Positions 17,155 through 26,907 of a stretch of DNA of 64,000 bases are shown one piece after another. Numbering within the stretch: the first letter of the stretch is position 1; the number at the start of each line of letters is the position of its first letter. The notes beneath the pieces are model-generated. The model did no database searches, had not been told where the DNA came from, and saw nothing but the letters and a program-made list of their open reading frames with translations. Where the stretch lies: the NCBI RefSeq assembly GCF_001664485.1, contig NZ_CP013630.1, positions 4,507,501 through 4,571,500 on the forward strand. The letters are read 5' to 3'. Origin of the DNA: Rhizobium sp. N324 (GTDB lineage Bacteria > Pseudomonadota > Alphaproteobacteria > Rhizobiales > Rhizobiaceae). The position numbers were made by a program, and so were the translations under genes.

Positions 17155-17835
17155 TTGCCCCACTGGCTTCAACTGATGGCGGAATCGCTCCCCTCGCTCC
17201 TCTGGGCGGGCTTGATCTTCACCATTCCCCTCACGCTGCTGTCCTTCGTCTTCGGCCTGATCCTCGGCCTGATCACCGCGATTGCCCGGCTTTTCGGCCC
17301 GGGGCCTGTCGCGGCCATCGCCCGTTTTTATGTCTGGGTCATCCGCGGCACGCCGCTGCTCGTGCAGCTCTTCGTGATTTTCTACGGCCTGCCGAGCATC
17401 GGCATTCTGCTCGATGCCTTTCCCGCCGCCCTCATCGGCTTTACCCTGAATATCGGCGCCTACAGCTCCGAGATCATCCGCGCCGTCATCTCCTCGGTGC
17501 CCAAGGGCCAATGGGAGGCCGCCTATTCGATCGGCATGAGCTGGCGGCAGGCAATGAGCCGGACGATCCTGCCGCAGGCCGCCCGCGTCGCCGTGCCGCC
17601 GCTGTCGAACACCTTCATCTCGCTGGTCAAGGATACCTCGCTGGCCGCAGCCATCACCGTGCCGGAGCTTTTCCAGGCGGCGCAACGCATCGTTGCCACC
17701 ACTTATGAGCCGCTGATCCTCTATATCGAGGCGGCGCTGCTCTATCTTGTCCTCAGCTCCGTCCTCTCGCAGCTGCAGGTGCGGCTGGAACGCCGCTTCG
17801 CACGGTATGGCGGCATGCTGGAGGCCAATGCATGA
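17155..17835 (+). CDS. Amino-acid ABC transporter permease
   Basis: A 226-residue inner-membrane permease of the HisM/GlnP type: about five membrane segments and the EAA loop EAAYSIGMSWRQAMSRTILPQAARVAVPP (about 123-151) that contacts the ATPase. Two starts are possible: TTG 17155, with GAGGGAG about 9 bases upstream, and ATG 17176. I use TTG because of the ribosome-binding site. The open frame upstream runs into the inverted-repeat element and is not coding. The stop overlaps the next ATG by four bases, so translation of permease and ATPase is coupled. Confidence 0.9.
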   Translation: MPHWLQLMAESLPSLLWAGLIFTIPLTLLSFVFGLILGLITAIARLFGPGPVAAIARFYVWVIRGTPLLVQLFVIFYGLPSIGILLDAFPAALIGFTLNIGAYSSEIIRAVISSVPKGQWEAAYSIGMSWRQAMSRTILPQAARVAVPPLSNTFISLVKDTSLAAAITVPELFQAAQRIVATTYEPLILYIEAALLYLVLSSVLSQLQVRLERRFARYGGMLEANA

Positions 17836-18593
17836 TCGAGCTTTCCAACATCGAAAAGCGCTTCGGCGACGCCGTCATCCTGAAGGATATCAGCATCCGT
17901 ATTCCCGAAGGCAGCGTCACCGCGCTGGTCGGCCCCTCAGGCGGCGGCAAGAGCACGCTGCTGCGCTGCATCAACCTGCTCGAAATCCCGACATCAGGCG
18001 CGATCCGCCTCGGTGAGGAAACGCTGTCCTTTGCCCCGGGCAAACGAACGAGCTGGCAGGCAATCCAGAAAATCCGCCGCCAGACCGGCATGGTCTTCCA
18101 GAATTTTCAGCTTTTCCCGCATCAGACCGCGATCGAGAATGTCATGGAAGGCCTGGTGACGGTGCTGAAATGGCCGAGAGAAAAGGCGCGCGAACGCGCC
18201 ATGGAACTCTTGACCAAGGTCGGCATGACCCACAAGGCCGACGCCTGGCCGTCGACGCTTTCAGGCGGCCAGCAGCAGCGTGTGGCGATCGCGCGCGCCT
18301 TGGCGCCGTCGCCGCGCGTGCTTCTCTGCGACGAGCCGACCTCGGCGCTCGATCCGGAACTCTCGGCCGAAGTGGTCGACGTATTGGGTCAGCTGGCCCG
18401 CGAAGGCACGACGATGGTGATGGCGACCCACGATCTCCGGCTCGCCTCGAAGATCGCCAATGACGTCGTCTTCCTGGAAGCCGGCAGCGTGGTCGAAACC
18501 GGCAGCGCCAGGGCGATTTTCACGGCGCCGGAACGCGAACGCACCAAGCGCTTCATCTCGACGATCAACGCCGCCCATACCTACGACATCTGA
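17832..18593 (+). CDS. Amino-acid ABC transporter ATP-binding protein
   Basis: A 253-residue ATPase of the GlnQ/HisP class. Walker A GPSGGGKST (about 33-41), Q-loop VFQNFQLFPH, signature LSGGQQQRVAIARAL, Walker B VLLCDEPTSALDPEL and the switch His in MATHDLRLAS are all present. It powers uptake through the preceding permease; the whole binding protein-permease-ATPase set is complete. A short hairpin-like repeat around 18597-18622 (CGATGCCGGG and CCCGGCATCG) follows the stop and probably ends transcription before the convergent reductase gene. Confidence 0.95.
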   Translation: MIELSNIEKRFGDAVILKDISIRIPEGSVTALVGPSGGGKSTLLRCINLLEIPTSGAIRLGEETLSFAPGKRTSWQAIQKIRRQTGMVFQNFQLFPHQTAIENVMEGLVTVLKWPREKARERAMELLTKVGMTHKADAWPSTLSGGQQQRVAIARALAPSPRVLLCDEPTSALDPELSAEVVDVLGQLAREGTTMVMATHDLRLASKIANDVVFLEAGSVVETGSARAIFTAPERERTKRFISTINAAHTYDI

Positions 18594-18635
18594 AGCGATG
18601 CCGGGCGTTTCGACCCGGCATCGAAGACGGTTCGA

Positions 18636-19208
18636 TTAGTCGGCCGTAACGACGGCGCGCGCGGCCTTCAGCGCATTGCCCCACCAGGTGATCTGGTCGA
18701 GCAGGTTCTTGGCCGCTTCGTTGAGATGCGGGTAGTCGCCAAGGCTCTTGCCCTCCTTGAGAACGGCAAGGTATTCGCTGAATGCGATGTGGACGCCGGT
18801 CTTGACGGAAGCAGCGCTCATTTCCACGAAGATCAGCCGCAGCTGCTCGACCGCGCGTGCGCCGCCGACGCCGCCGTAACCGACGAAACCGACCGGCTTC
18901 TGGATGAATTCGCCGAGATCGATCGCGTTTTTCAGAACCGCCGTCGGAGCATGGTTGTACTCGGCGACGGTGAAGATGAAGCCGTCGAATTCGCGCAGCT
19001 TCTTTTTCCAGCGCTCGGCGGATTCGCTTTCCGCCGTGGTGGCGCGCTCTTCGCCGAAGAAATGCATGGGATAGTCGAGAAGATCAAGAACCTCGACGTC
19101 CAGATCGGAACGCTGGCCGACCAGTTCGGCGATCCACTTGGCCGGATGCTGGGCGAAACGGCCTATACGCGTGCTGCCGACAATGACGGCAATCTTCAGC
19201 TTGCTCAT
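18636..19208 (-). CDS. NADPH-dependent FMN reductase family protein
   Basis: A 190-residue flavodoxin-like reductase. The N-terminal phosphate-binding loop reads VGSTRIGRFAQHPAKW (about residues 10-25), and the FMN loop appears in FTVAEYNHAPTAVLKNAIDLG (about 79-99), the pattern of SsuE/chromate-quinone reductases. It probably reduces quinones or FMN with NAD(P)H in oxidative-stress defence; substrate inferred. It stands alone, convergent with the ABC operon. Confidence 0.88.
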   Translation of the reverse strand: MSKLKIAVIVGSTRIGRFAQHPAKWIAELVGQRSDLDVEVLDLLDYPMHFFGEERATTAESESAERWKKKLREFDGFIFTVAEYNHAPTAVLKNAIDLGEFIQKPVGFVGYGGVGGARAVEQLRLIFVEMSAASVKTGVHIAFSEYLAVLKEGKSLGDYPHLNEAAKNLLDQITWWGNALKAARAVVTAD

Positions 19209-19477
19209 GGGGATCTTTCCTGTTGAATGACGGGTTTGCTGGAACGCTACGGCCGATAGGACGCGCTACGAACGCTCCTCGCTTTGAATGGCGTATAATC
19301 CTTTGGGGTTATGCGCCCGCCATTTCTAGGAAAGAAGCCCCATGCCCGGCAAGCCGGGCGCTGCAGGAAACGGTCAAAAGTCCCGCATTCCCGTCGGCCG
19401 AACGCACACAATCGGGTGATTGATGGCGAATGATGCGCTGCCGGAGCGACGTCGAGCGCTCCGGCAGGCCGAATTAC

Positions 19478-22400
19478 TTAGCCGCCGTAGACGACGAGCA
19501 GGTCCTTGGCGTCGATCTGGTCGCCGGCCTTGACCAGCACCTCGGCGATCGTGCCGTCCTTTTCCGCATGCAGCGCCGTTTCCATCTTCATCGCCTCGAT
19601 CGAGACGAGCACGTCGCCGGCGCTGACGGCCTGGCCTGAGGCGACGAAGATGCGCGAGATGACGCCCGGCATCGGCGCACCGACATGGACGGCATTGCCG
19701 GGTTCAGCCTTGCGGCGCACGGCTGCCCCCGTCGCCCCATGGGCGCGGTCCGGCACCTTGATGCGGCGCGGCTGGCCGTTGAGCTCGAAGAAGATGGTGA
19801 CCATGCCCTGGCTGTCGGTGGCGCTCATCGCCTGGTTGACGATAACGAGCGTCTTGCCGCGTTCGATATCGGCAAACAGCTCCTCTCCATCGCCGAGGCC
19901 GTAGAAATAAGCGGGCGTCGGCAGCACCGAGACCGGGCCATAGGTATCGGAAGCGAGCGCGAAATCGGTGAAGACCTTCGGATACATCAGGTAGGAAGCG
20001 AATTCGAAGTCGCTGACCTCGCGCTCCAGCTTGGTCTCGATCACCTTACGCTCGGCATCGAGATCGGCCTCCTTCAGCAGCGAGCCAGGTCGCACCGTAT
20101 AAGGCTTGTCGCCCTTCAGCGCCTTCTTCTGCAGCGCCTCCGGCCATCCCGACGGCGGCTGGCCGAGATCGCCCTTCAGCATCGACACCACCGATTCCGG
20201 GAAGGAGACCTCGCGTTCGGGGCTGACGACGTCGGCAACCGTCAGGTCCTGGGACACCATCATCAGCGCCATGTCGCCGACCACCTTCGAGGACGGCGTC
20301 ACCTTGACGATATCGCCGAACATCTGGTTGGCGTCGGCATAGGCCTGCGCCACCCGATGCCAGCGGGTCTCCAGACCGAGCGAGCGGGCCTGCTCCTTGA
20401 GGTTGGTAAACTGGCCGCCCGGCATCTCATGCAGATAGACTTCCGAGGCCGGACCCTTCAGATCGCTTTCGAAGGCGGCATACTGGTTGCGCACCGCTTC
20501 CCAATAGAAGGAGATGCGGCGGATCCATTCCGGATCGAGGCCCGGATCGCGTTCCGAGCCGCGCAGCGCCTCGACGATCGAGCCGAGACAGGGCTGCGAG
20601 GTATTGCCGGAGAGCGCATCCATCGCCGCATCGACGGCATCGACGCCGGCTTCAACCGCGGCAAGCACGGTTGCCGCCGCAATGCCCGACGTATCATGCG
20701 TATGGAAATGGATCGGCAGGCCGGTCGCTTCGCGCAGTGCCTTAAACAGCACCTTCGCCGCCGCCGGCTTGAGCAGGCCGGCCATATCCTTGAGCGCGAT
20801 GATATGAGCGCCGGCCTTTTCCAGCTCGACGGCAAGGTCGGTATAATATTTCAGATCGTATTTCGGGCGGGCCGAATTGAGAATATCGCCGGTATAGCAG
20901 ATCGCCGCCTCGCAGAGCTTGTTCTCCTCGGCGATGGCATCCATCGATACCCGCATGTTCTCGACCCAGTTCAGGCAGTCGAAGACGCGGAAGAGATCGA
21001 TGCCGCCGCGGGCCGCCTGGCGGACGAAATATTTGACGACATTGTCGGGATAGTTGGTGTAGCCGACGCCGTTGGCGCCGCGCAGCAACATCTGCAGCAA
21101 CAGGTTCGGCGCGCCCTCGCGGATCAGCGCCAGCCGCTCCCACGGATCTTCGGTCAGGAAGCGCATCGAGACGTCGAAGGTGGCACCGCCCCAGCATTCG
21201 AGCGACAGCAGGTTCGGCAGGGCATGCGCATAGGTGCCGGCGATGCGGGCGATGTCATAGGTGCGCATGCGGGTGGCGAGCAGCGACTGGTGGCCGTCGC
21301 GCATCGTCGTATCGGTCAGGAGCACACGCTTCTCATTGCGCATCCATTCACCGAACTTCTTCGGGCCGAGCGTGTCGAGCAGCTGCTTGGTGCCGTCCTT
21401 CACGTCATTGCCGTTGGCATAGGGAACGACCGGCTGGGCAGCATTTTCCAGCGGCCGCGGCCGGTCCTTGGCTTCGGGATGGCCATTGACGGTGACGTCG
21501 GCGAGATAGGTGAGCAGCTTCGTCGCGCGGTCCTGGCGCTTGACCTGCTGGAAGAGTTCCGGCGTCGTGTCGATGAAGCGTGTGGTGTAGCTGTTGTCGC
21601 GGAACTTCGGATGACCGATGATCGCTTCGAGAAAGGTCAGGTTGGTGGCCACGCCGCGAATACGGAACTCGCGCAGCGCCCGGTCCATGCGGCTGATGGC
21701 CTCGGACGGGTTCGGCGCCCAGGCCGTGACCTTGACGAGCAGCGGATCGTAATAGCGGGTGATGATGGCGCCGGAATAGGAGGTGCCGCCGTCGAGACGG
21801 ATGCCGAAGCCCGAGGCCGAACGATAGGCGGTGATGCGGCCGTAATCCGGAATGAAGTTGTGCTCGGGATCTTCGGTGGTGATACGGCACTGCAGCGCAT
21901 GGCCGTTGAGACGGATATCGGCCTGCGCAGGAACGCCCGATTCCGGCGTGCCGATCGCGGCGCCGTCGAGGATGTGGATCTGCGCCTTGACGATATCGAT
22001 GCCGGTGACGACTTCGGTCACCGTATGTTCGACCTGGATGCGCGGATTGACCTCGATGAAGTAGAATTTGCCGGTATCGGCATCCATCAGATATTCGACG
22101 GTGCCGGCGCCGATATAGTTGGTTGCCGCGGCGATTTTCAGCGAATAGGCGGCGAGCTCCTGGCGCTGCGCCTCGGAGAGATAGGGCGCCGGCGCGCGCT
22201 CGACGACCTTCTGGTTGCGGCGCTGGATGGAGCAGTCACGCTCGAACAGATGCACGACATTGCCGTGCGTATCGCCGAGCACCTGGCTTTCGACATGGCG
22301 GGCGCGCTCGACGAGCTTTTCCAGGTAGACCTCGTCCTTGCCGAAGGCCGCCATCGCCTCGCGCTTGGCCTCGGTCACCTCGCGGGCGAGGTCCTTCGGA

Positions 22401-22942
22401 TCGCGGATCGCGCGCATGCCGCGCCCGCCGCCGCCCCAGGACGCCTTCAGCATCACAGGATAGCCGATCTCTTTCGCCATCTTCGCCACTTCGGCCATAT
22501 CGTCCGGCAGCGGCTCGGTGGCCGGCACGACAGGAACGCCGACTGAGATCGCCAGGTTGCGCGCCGCCACCTTGTTGCCGAGCTGGCGCATCGTATCGGC
22601 CTTCGGGCCGATGAAGATGATGCCGGCCTTGTCGCAGGCATCGACGAATTCAGGGCTCTCCGACAAGAGGCCGTAGCCCGGATGGATCGCATCGGCACCC
22701 GAAAGCTTGGCGACGCGGATCACCTCGTCGATCGACAGATAGCTTTCGATCGGCCCGAGATCGCGGGCAAGATGCGGGCCGCGGCCGACCTGATAGCTTT
22801 CGTCCGCTTTGAAGCGGTGCAGCGCCAGCTTGTCTTCTTCAGCCCAGATCGCCACGGTTTTTATTCCAAGCTCGTTGGCCGCGCGGAACACGCGAATGGC
22901 AATTTCGGAGCGGTTGGCAACGAGAATCTTGGAAATGGGCAA
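19478..22942 (-). CDS. pyc: Pyruvate carboxylase
   Basis: Carboxylates pyruvate to oxaloacetate, the main anaplerotic reaction in rhizobia. The 1154-residue single-chain enzyme has the biotin-carboxylase domain (ISKILVANRSEIAIRVFRAANELG at the start; GGGGRGMR ATP loop near residue 180; EVNPRIQVEHTVTE), the carboxyltransferase barrel (TTMRDGHQSLLATRMRT from about 548; metal-binding HFHTHDTSG near 747) and the C-terminal biotinyl domain with the biotinylated lysine in EAMKMET near residue 1118. Length matches alpha4-type pyruvate carboxylases. A long antisense frame (953 codons) on the other strand is a codon-bias shadow. Confidence 0.98.
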   Translation of the reverse strand: MPISKILVANRSEIAIRVFRAANELGIKTVAIWAEEDKLALHRFKADESYQVGRGPHLARDLGPIESYLSIDEVIRVAKLSGADAIHPGYGLLSESPEFVDACDKAGIIFIGPKADTMRQLGNKVAARNLAISVGVPVVPATEPLPDDMAEVAKMAKEIGYPVMLKASWGGGGRGMRAIRDPKDLAREVTEAKREAMAAFGKDEVYLEKLVERARHVESQVLGDTHGNVVHLFERDCSIQRRNQKVVERAPAPYLSEAQRQELAAYSLKIAAATNYIGAGTVEYLMDADTGKFYFIEVNPRIQVEHTVTEVVTGIDIVKAQIHILDGAAIGTPESGVPAQADIRLNGHALQCRITTEDPEHNFIPDYGRITAYRSASGFGIRLDGGTSYSGAIITRYYDPLLVKVTAWAPNPSEAISRMDRALREFRIRGVATNLTFLEAIIGHPKFRDNSYTTRFIDTTPELFQQVKRQDRATKLLTYLADVTVNGHPEAKDRPRPLENAAQPVVPYANGNDVKDGTKQLLDTLGPKKFGEWMRNEKRVLLTDTTMRDGHQSLLATRMRTYDIARIAGTYAHALPNLLSLECWGGATFDVSMRFLTEDPWERLALIREGAPNLLLQMLLRGANGVGYTNYPDNVVKYFVRQAARGGIDLFRVFDCLNWVENMRVSMDAIAEENKLCEAAICYTGDILNSARPKYDLKYYTDLAVELEKAGAHIIALKDMAGLLKPAAAKVLFKALREATGLPIHFHTHDTSGIAAATVLAAVEAGVDAVDAAMDALSGNTSQPCLGSIVEALRGSERDPGLDPEWIRRISFYWEAVRNQYAAFESDLKGPASEVYLHEMPGGQFTNLKEQARSLGLETRWHRVAQAYADANQMFGDIVKVTPSSKVVGDMALMMVSQDLTVADVVSPEREVSFPESVVSMLKGDLGQPPSGWPEALQKKALKGDKPYTVRPGSLLKEADLDAERKVIETKLEREVSDFEFASYLMYPKVFTDFALASDTYGPVSVLPTPAYFYGLGDGEELFADIERGKTLVIVNQAMSATDSQGMVTIFFELNGQPRRIKVPDRAHGATGAAVRRKAEPGNAVHVGAPMPGVISRIFVASGQAVSAGDVLVSIEAMKMETALHAEKDGTIAEVLVKAGDQIDAKDLLVVYGG

Positions 22943-23158
22943 AACGGTCTCCTCAGACGTTCAGACGCGGGCATGCTGCACCCGCGAAGGAAATTCTTAA
23001 CTTCTTGTCACAGGAAGTTCAATTTCTCTTGCGACTGCGAAGCGCAATTTCTCGCCATTCCGGAGACAGATGGCGTCAGGCGAGATCGGCCTGGATCCGA
23101 ATCCTTATCGAAATCAGAGAGCTAGCAAGAAAGCCGCTGACACTTTCGGCGTCATGCT

Positions 23159-23914
23159 TTAGCTTATCAGGCGGTGACGGAAGGCAAGCGCCACCGCCTG
23201 CTGCCGGTTTTTCGCCTTCAGCTTGTTCTGCAAGCCGTTCATATACCAGTCAACGGTGTGGTTTGAGATCTTCAGCATCTTGCTGATTTCCATCGAGGTC
23301 ATGCCTTCGGCGAGATAATGCAGGATCTCCATTTCGCGTCGCGTCAGCGGCGTGTCGGCCGGCAGCACGGTTTCCAGCGCCTGCGCCTCGTCTTTCAGCT
23401 CGAGCAATCGCCAGAAGCTCTTGCGCGCCACCGCCTCAAACAGGGCGATCTCCACTGGCGACAGATCGACAGGTTTGCCGGCGAGACTGAGACTGCCGAG
23501 AATGCCGTTCCGTCCGTGAACGGGAAAGATGTAACCGTCTTCCAGTCCGTGGCCGAAGGCATCGACCATCATCTGCTCCATGCGGCGCTGCTGCGCATCC
23601 TTGCCGAAGGCTGCCAAACTCTCCCGCCAGCGGAAAGGCCGCTGCGCATGGGCGAGATAGCGCACCATCGGATCGATCAGGACATATTTTTTCGCGGTAT
23701 AGATCTGCGGCCATTGTTCCGGCCAGCGGCCGGCAAGTGCGGCAGCCCGGGGTTCCGGATCCTGCTGCACCGGATTTTGCGGCACATGGCGCTGCAGGCC
23801 GTAATATTCGAAACCGCAATTGCCGATCACCTGCTCGAGCTCGGTGACCACGGCCCGAGGGTTCGGAGATTCTTCCAGAATTATAAGCAATTGAATCAAT
23901 AAATTAATATTCAC
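23159..23914 (-). CDS. expR: LuxR-family quorum-sensing regulator, ExpR-like
   Basis: A 251-residue protein with an N-terminal autoinducer-binding domain (Y and W residues in RWPEQWPQIYTAKKYVLIDPMVRYL, about 63-87) and a C-terminal LuxR helix-turn-helix (TPLTRREMEILHYLAEGMTSMEISKMLKISNHTVDWYMNGL, about 188-228). The start is GTG 23914, with AAGGGG 7 bases upstream. In Sinorhizobium meliloti, expR, which controls exopolysaccharide and motility, is also next to pyc, so I assign this symbol by homology plus position. No luxI synthase gene is in the window, so it acts as a solo or uses a distant synthase. Confidence 0.75.
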   Translation of the reverse strand: MNINLLIQLLIILEESPNPRAVVTELEQVIGNCGFEYYGLQRHVPQNPVQQDPEPRAAALAGRWPEQWPQIYTAKKYVLIDPMVRYLAHAQRPFRWRESLAAFGKDAQQRRMEQMMVDAFGHGLEDGYIFPVHGRNGILGSLSLAGKPVDLSPVEIALFEAVARKSFWRLLELKDEAQALETVLPADTPLTRREMEILHYLAEGMTSMEISKMLKISNHTVDWYMNGLQNKLKAKNRQQAVALAFRHRLIS

Positions 23915-24239
23915 AAAATGCCCCTTGCCCGGACGTGACACCCGCATCAAGGCCGTCAGCGGCTTTTCAAATGGGTCGCGAAACGGTCTTCTTCCAAAAA
24001 ATGCAGTCTCTAATTTAATGCTGCGCTAAACATTAATTAAAATGCAAGCGCAAATTGTTGCGGGGGTATAGCCGAGTAACAATTTCAGCGCCATAGCCAA
24101 TCTCGTCGCATCCTCAGATAGTGCGATCGGGCTAATCGTCGCCTGGATTGAACCCCTGAAGATGCCGTTAATCGCCGGTTCAGGTAGCCTTTTGTAGCAT
24201 GGCATCATCCCGTTTTCGCAGATGCACAAGAGGTTCGAC

Positions 24240-26003
24240 GTGACGCTATTCAAGGTCTATGCAAGAGCTCTGCGCTATCTTGGCGCCTACAAGCTGCGCG
24301 TATCCCTGGTCGTGGTGGCAAATATTGTTCTGGCGACGATTACCATCGCCGAGCCGATCCTGTTCGGTCGCATTATCGATGCGATTTCCGGCAAGGGTGA
24401 GGTCAAGCCCATCCTTTTCATGTGGGCGGCTTTCGCCGTTTTCAACACGATTGCCTTCGTCCTGGTCGCTCGCGAGGCCGACCGGCTGGCCCATGGCCGG
24501 CGGGCGACGCTGCTGACGGAAGCCTTCGGTCGGATCATTTCCATGCCGCTCGGCTGGCACCATCAGCGCGGCACCTCCAACGCCCTGCATACATTGCTGC
24601 GCGCCTGCGAGACGCTGTTCGGCCTCTGGCTGGAATTCATGCGCAACCATCTGTCGACGGTCATCGCGCTTGCGCTTCTGATCCCGACCGCAATGGCGAT
24701 GGACCTGCGCCTTTCCGCCGTGCTCATGGCGCTCGCCGTCGCCTACTGGCTGATCGGCCGCGTCGTCATGAGCCGCACCAAAGACGGCCAGGCTTCGGTC
24801 GAAAACCATTACCACACCGTCTTTTCGCATGTCAGCGACTCGATCAGCAACGTTTCTGTCCTGCACAGCTACAACCGCATCGAGGCTGAAACCAAGGCGC
24901 TGAAATCCTTTGCCGACCGCCTGCTCGAAGCACAGTATCCGGTGCTCGACTGGTGGGCGATCGCCAGCGCGCTGAACCGCATGGCGTCGACCATCGCGAT
25001 GATGGTGGTCCTGATCATCGGCACCATTCTCGTCCAGGCCGGCCAGCTGCGCGTCGGCGACGTCATCGCCTTCATCGGCTTTGCCAACCTGCTGATCGGC
25101 CGTCTCGACCTGATGCGCCAGTTCGCGACGCAGATTTTCGAGGCCCGCTCCAAGCTCGAGGAATTCTATGCGCTCGAAGACTCGGTGCAGGAACGTGAAG
25201 AGCCGGCCGGCAACGGCGAGATCAAGGACGTCAAGGGTGCGATCGAATTCCGTGACGTCTCCTTCGGCTTCGGCAACAGCTCGCAGGGCCTGCACAATGT
25301 CTCCTTCTCGGTGAAGGCAGGCCAGACGGTTGCGATCGTCGGCCCGACCGGCGCCGGCAAGACGACGCTGGTTAACCTGCTGCAGCGCGTCTACGACGCC
25401 CAGGGCGGCCAGATCCTCGTCGACGGCACCGATATCACCAAGGTGACCCGCAAGTCGCTGCGTCGCCACATCGCCACCGTCTTCCAGGATGCCGGCCTGC
25501 TGAACCGCTCGATCAGCGACAATATCCGCCTCGGCCGCGAAGGTGCGAGCGAGGAGGACATGCGCCGTGCCGCCGAGGCTGCTGCCGCCGCCGACTTCAT
25601 CGAGACCCGTGAGGATCGCTACGATACGCATGTCGGCGAACGCGGCAACAAACTCTCCGGCGGCGAGCGCCAGCGTATCGCGATTGCCCGCGCCATCCTG
25701 AAGGACGCGCCGATCCTGGTGCTCGACGAGGCGACCTCGGCGCTCGACGTCGAGACCGAAAACCGCGTCAAGTCCGCGATCGACAATCTGCGTGAGAATC
25801 GCACCACCTTCATCATCGCCCACCGCCTGTCGACGGTCCGCGAAGCCGATGTGGTGCTCTTCCTGGATGACGGCCGCGTCGTCGAACAGGGCAGCTTCGA
25901 TGAACTCAGCCACAGCAACGGCCGCTTCGCCGCCCTGCTGCGCGCCAGCGGCATCCTGACCGACGAAGAGGTCCGCAAGGCCCACACGACCGAAGCCGCC
26001 TGA
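24240..26003 (+). CDS. ndvA: Cyclic beta-1,2-glucan exporter, ABC transporter NdvA
   Basis: A fused membrane-ATPase half-transporter that moves cyclic beta-1,2-glucan to the periplasm as a homodimer. Six membrane segments (about residues 15-290) precede an ATPase domain with Walker A VGPTGAGKTTLVNLL, signature KLSGGERQRIAIARAI and Walker B ILVLDEATSALD. I start at GTG 24240 (MTLFKVYARALRYLG), with AAGAGG upstream and agreeing with the NdvA family N-terminus; the ATG 6 codons earlier has a weaker context. Length 587 residues. The glucan synthase ndvB and modifier opgC are encoded nearby. Confidence 0.95.
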   Translation: MTLFKVYARALRYLGAYKLRVSLVVVANIVLATITIAEPILFGRIIDAISGKGEVKPILFMWAAFAVFNTIAFVLVAREADRLAHGRRATLLTEAFGRIISMPLGWHHQRGTSNALHTLLRACETLFGLWLEFMRNHLSTVIALALLIPTAMAMDLRLSAVLMALAVAYWLIGRVVMSRTKDGQASVENHYHTVFSHVSDSISNVSVLHSYNRIEAETKALKSFADRLLEAQYPVLDWWAIASALNRMASTIAMMVVLIIGTILVQAGQLRVGDVIAFIGFANLLIGRLDLMRQFATQIFEARSKLEEFYALEDSVQEREEPAGNGEIKDVKGAIEFRDVSFGFGNSSQGLHNVSFSVKAGQTVAIVGPTGAGKTTLVNLLQRVYDAQGGQILVDGTDITKVTRKSLRRHIATVFQDAGLLNRSISDNIRLGREGASEEDMRRAAEAAAAADFIETREDRYDTHVGERGNKLSGGERQRIAIARAILKDAPILVLDEATSALDVETENRVKSAIDNLRENRTTFIIAHRLSTVREADVVLFLDDGRVVEQGSFDELSHSNGRFAALLRASGILTDEEVRKAHTTEAA

Positions 26004-26022
26004 TCGGTTCGGGTTCCATGAC

Positions 26023-26060
26023 AAAGGCCGGAAGGGTAGTTCCCTTCCGGCCTTTTTATT
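26023..26060 (+). terminator. ndvA terminator
   Basis: A perfect 14-bp stem (AAAGGCCGGAAGGG with its complement, 5-base loop) followed by TTTTTATT, 20 bp past the ndvA stop. Confidence 0.9.
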
Positions 26061-26310
26061 TGGCTGGGTAAGGCCAGTCCAATTCCTACGACACACAGTA
26101 GTCATAAGCGGTGTTTGAACCCCCTTCCGGATCAGCGTTTGATTGTCGATGATGAGCCCTGAACGGTTAGCGTCCCTAATAGCCGCTTCGAGCGGCTCAC
26201 ACACGAAAGCCCCGGCTTTGCCGGGGGATGGTTAGTCCTAAGGAATGAATGTCGGATGCAGTCGCGGATGACTGGCGCGATGTCGCCAACACAGTTGAAA
26301 GGATCGAGCC
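26061..26310. other. Non-coding stretch with two adjacent hairpins, possible remnant
   Basis: No convincing gene is visible between the ndvA terminator and the pgi remnant. AGCCGC-TTCGA-GCGGCT (26181-26197) and CCCCGGC-TTT-GCCGGGG (26209-26226 region) form two consecutive hairpins. Short frames on both strands, such as a 27-codon one starting MSPERLASLIAASSG near 26153, look like relics, but I cannot assign them to a family. The mixture next to a broken gene suggests past rearrangement. Confidence 0.4.
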
Positions 26311-26875
26311 ATGTTGTTGCCTGAAGGCGTGCTCATCAACGGCTTAACCGGCGGAGTCTCGCCCGGGACCGGGAGATACACGAAACGTCTTAGCGAGCTG
26401 CGTGAGATATTCCAGGACCAGACCGAGCTTGACAGGCTGGTGGAGGTCGAGTGCGATCCCGTTGTCTACGAAGTCATCGAATATAGGAAGCAGGGCAGCG
26501 ACCTCTTTTTCGGCACCACGACGATGGAACCCGGCAAGGTCAGTGGTGAGTTCTTTATGACCCGCGGCCATTTTCACCAGCGCCGCGATATGGGGGAGGT
26601 CTATTACACAGAGTGGCCACGGGGTCCTTTTGCTCGAGTCCCGCGAAGGCGAAACAAAAGTGGTCCGGATGGACCCGGGCGTTTGCGCCTTCATTCCACC
26701 GGACTGGGCCCACCGATCAATCAATGTCGGCACTGAAAAGCTCGTGTTCGTTTGGGTGTGCAATGTCGACGCGGGACATGACTACGGCGATATTCTCAAA
26801 CATGGGATGCGTAAAATCGTCGTCGACAGGGACGGCAAGGACGCCATCATGAACAATCCCCGCTACGCGTTGTGA
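26311..26875 (+). pseudogene. pgi: Cupin-type glucose-6-phosphate isomerase, frameshifted
   Basis: The first frame (26311 onwards) encodes MLLPEGVLINGLTGG... through the cupin metal motif TRGHFHQRRDMGEVYYTE. The rest of the protein continues in another frame as SGHGVLLLESREGETKVVRM...IPPDWAHRSINVG...VVDRDGKDA to the stop at 26873-26875. The break falls at about 26605-26613, in TATTACACAGAGTGGC; adding two bases (an AC unit) would restore an unbroken ~189-residue cupin isomerase of the archaeal/rhizobial type. GAAAGGA precedes the ATG. Either the gene is inactivated or the sequence has an indel error. Rhizobia usually also have a normal Pgi elsewhere. Confidence 0.85.
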
Positions 26876-26907
26876 GATGCTTAGACGTCTTTTGTCGGTG
26901 TTGAGAA

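Noticed and set aside
19209..19477. Short ORFs in the gap between the FMN reductase and pyc
   Set aside because: None exceeds 66 codons with a plausible start; the region holds small inverted repeats (GCCCGGC-AA-GCCGGGC at 19344-19359; CCGGAGCG at 19441 with its complement at 19457), probably terminator-like.
19685..22546. 953-codon open frame antisense to pyc
   Set aside because: It is the mirror of a strongly codon-biased high-GC gene; its translation is Arg/Gly/Ala-rich without motifs, whereas the opposite strand encodes complete pyruvate carboxylase.
24026..24253. 75-codon minus-strand ORF between expR and ndvA
   Set aside because: It overlaps the ndvA start and has no family similarity that I can see; the gap is better explained as the divergent promoter region.
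24246..26204. 652-codon frame antisense to ndvA
   Set aside because: Low-complexity D/G/Q-rich translation lacking family motifs; ndvA on the plus strand is complete with all ABC motifs.
26061..26310. Insertion sequence or recombinase gene fragment
   Set aside because: Short frames on both strands look relic-like, but no transposase motif or clear terminal repeats with target duplication could be identified.
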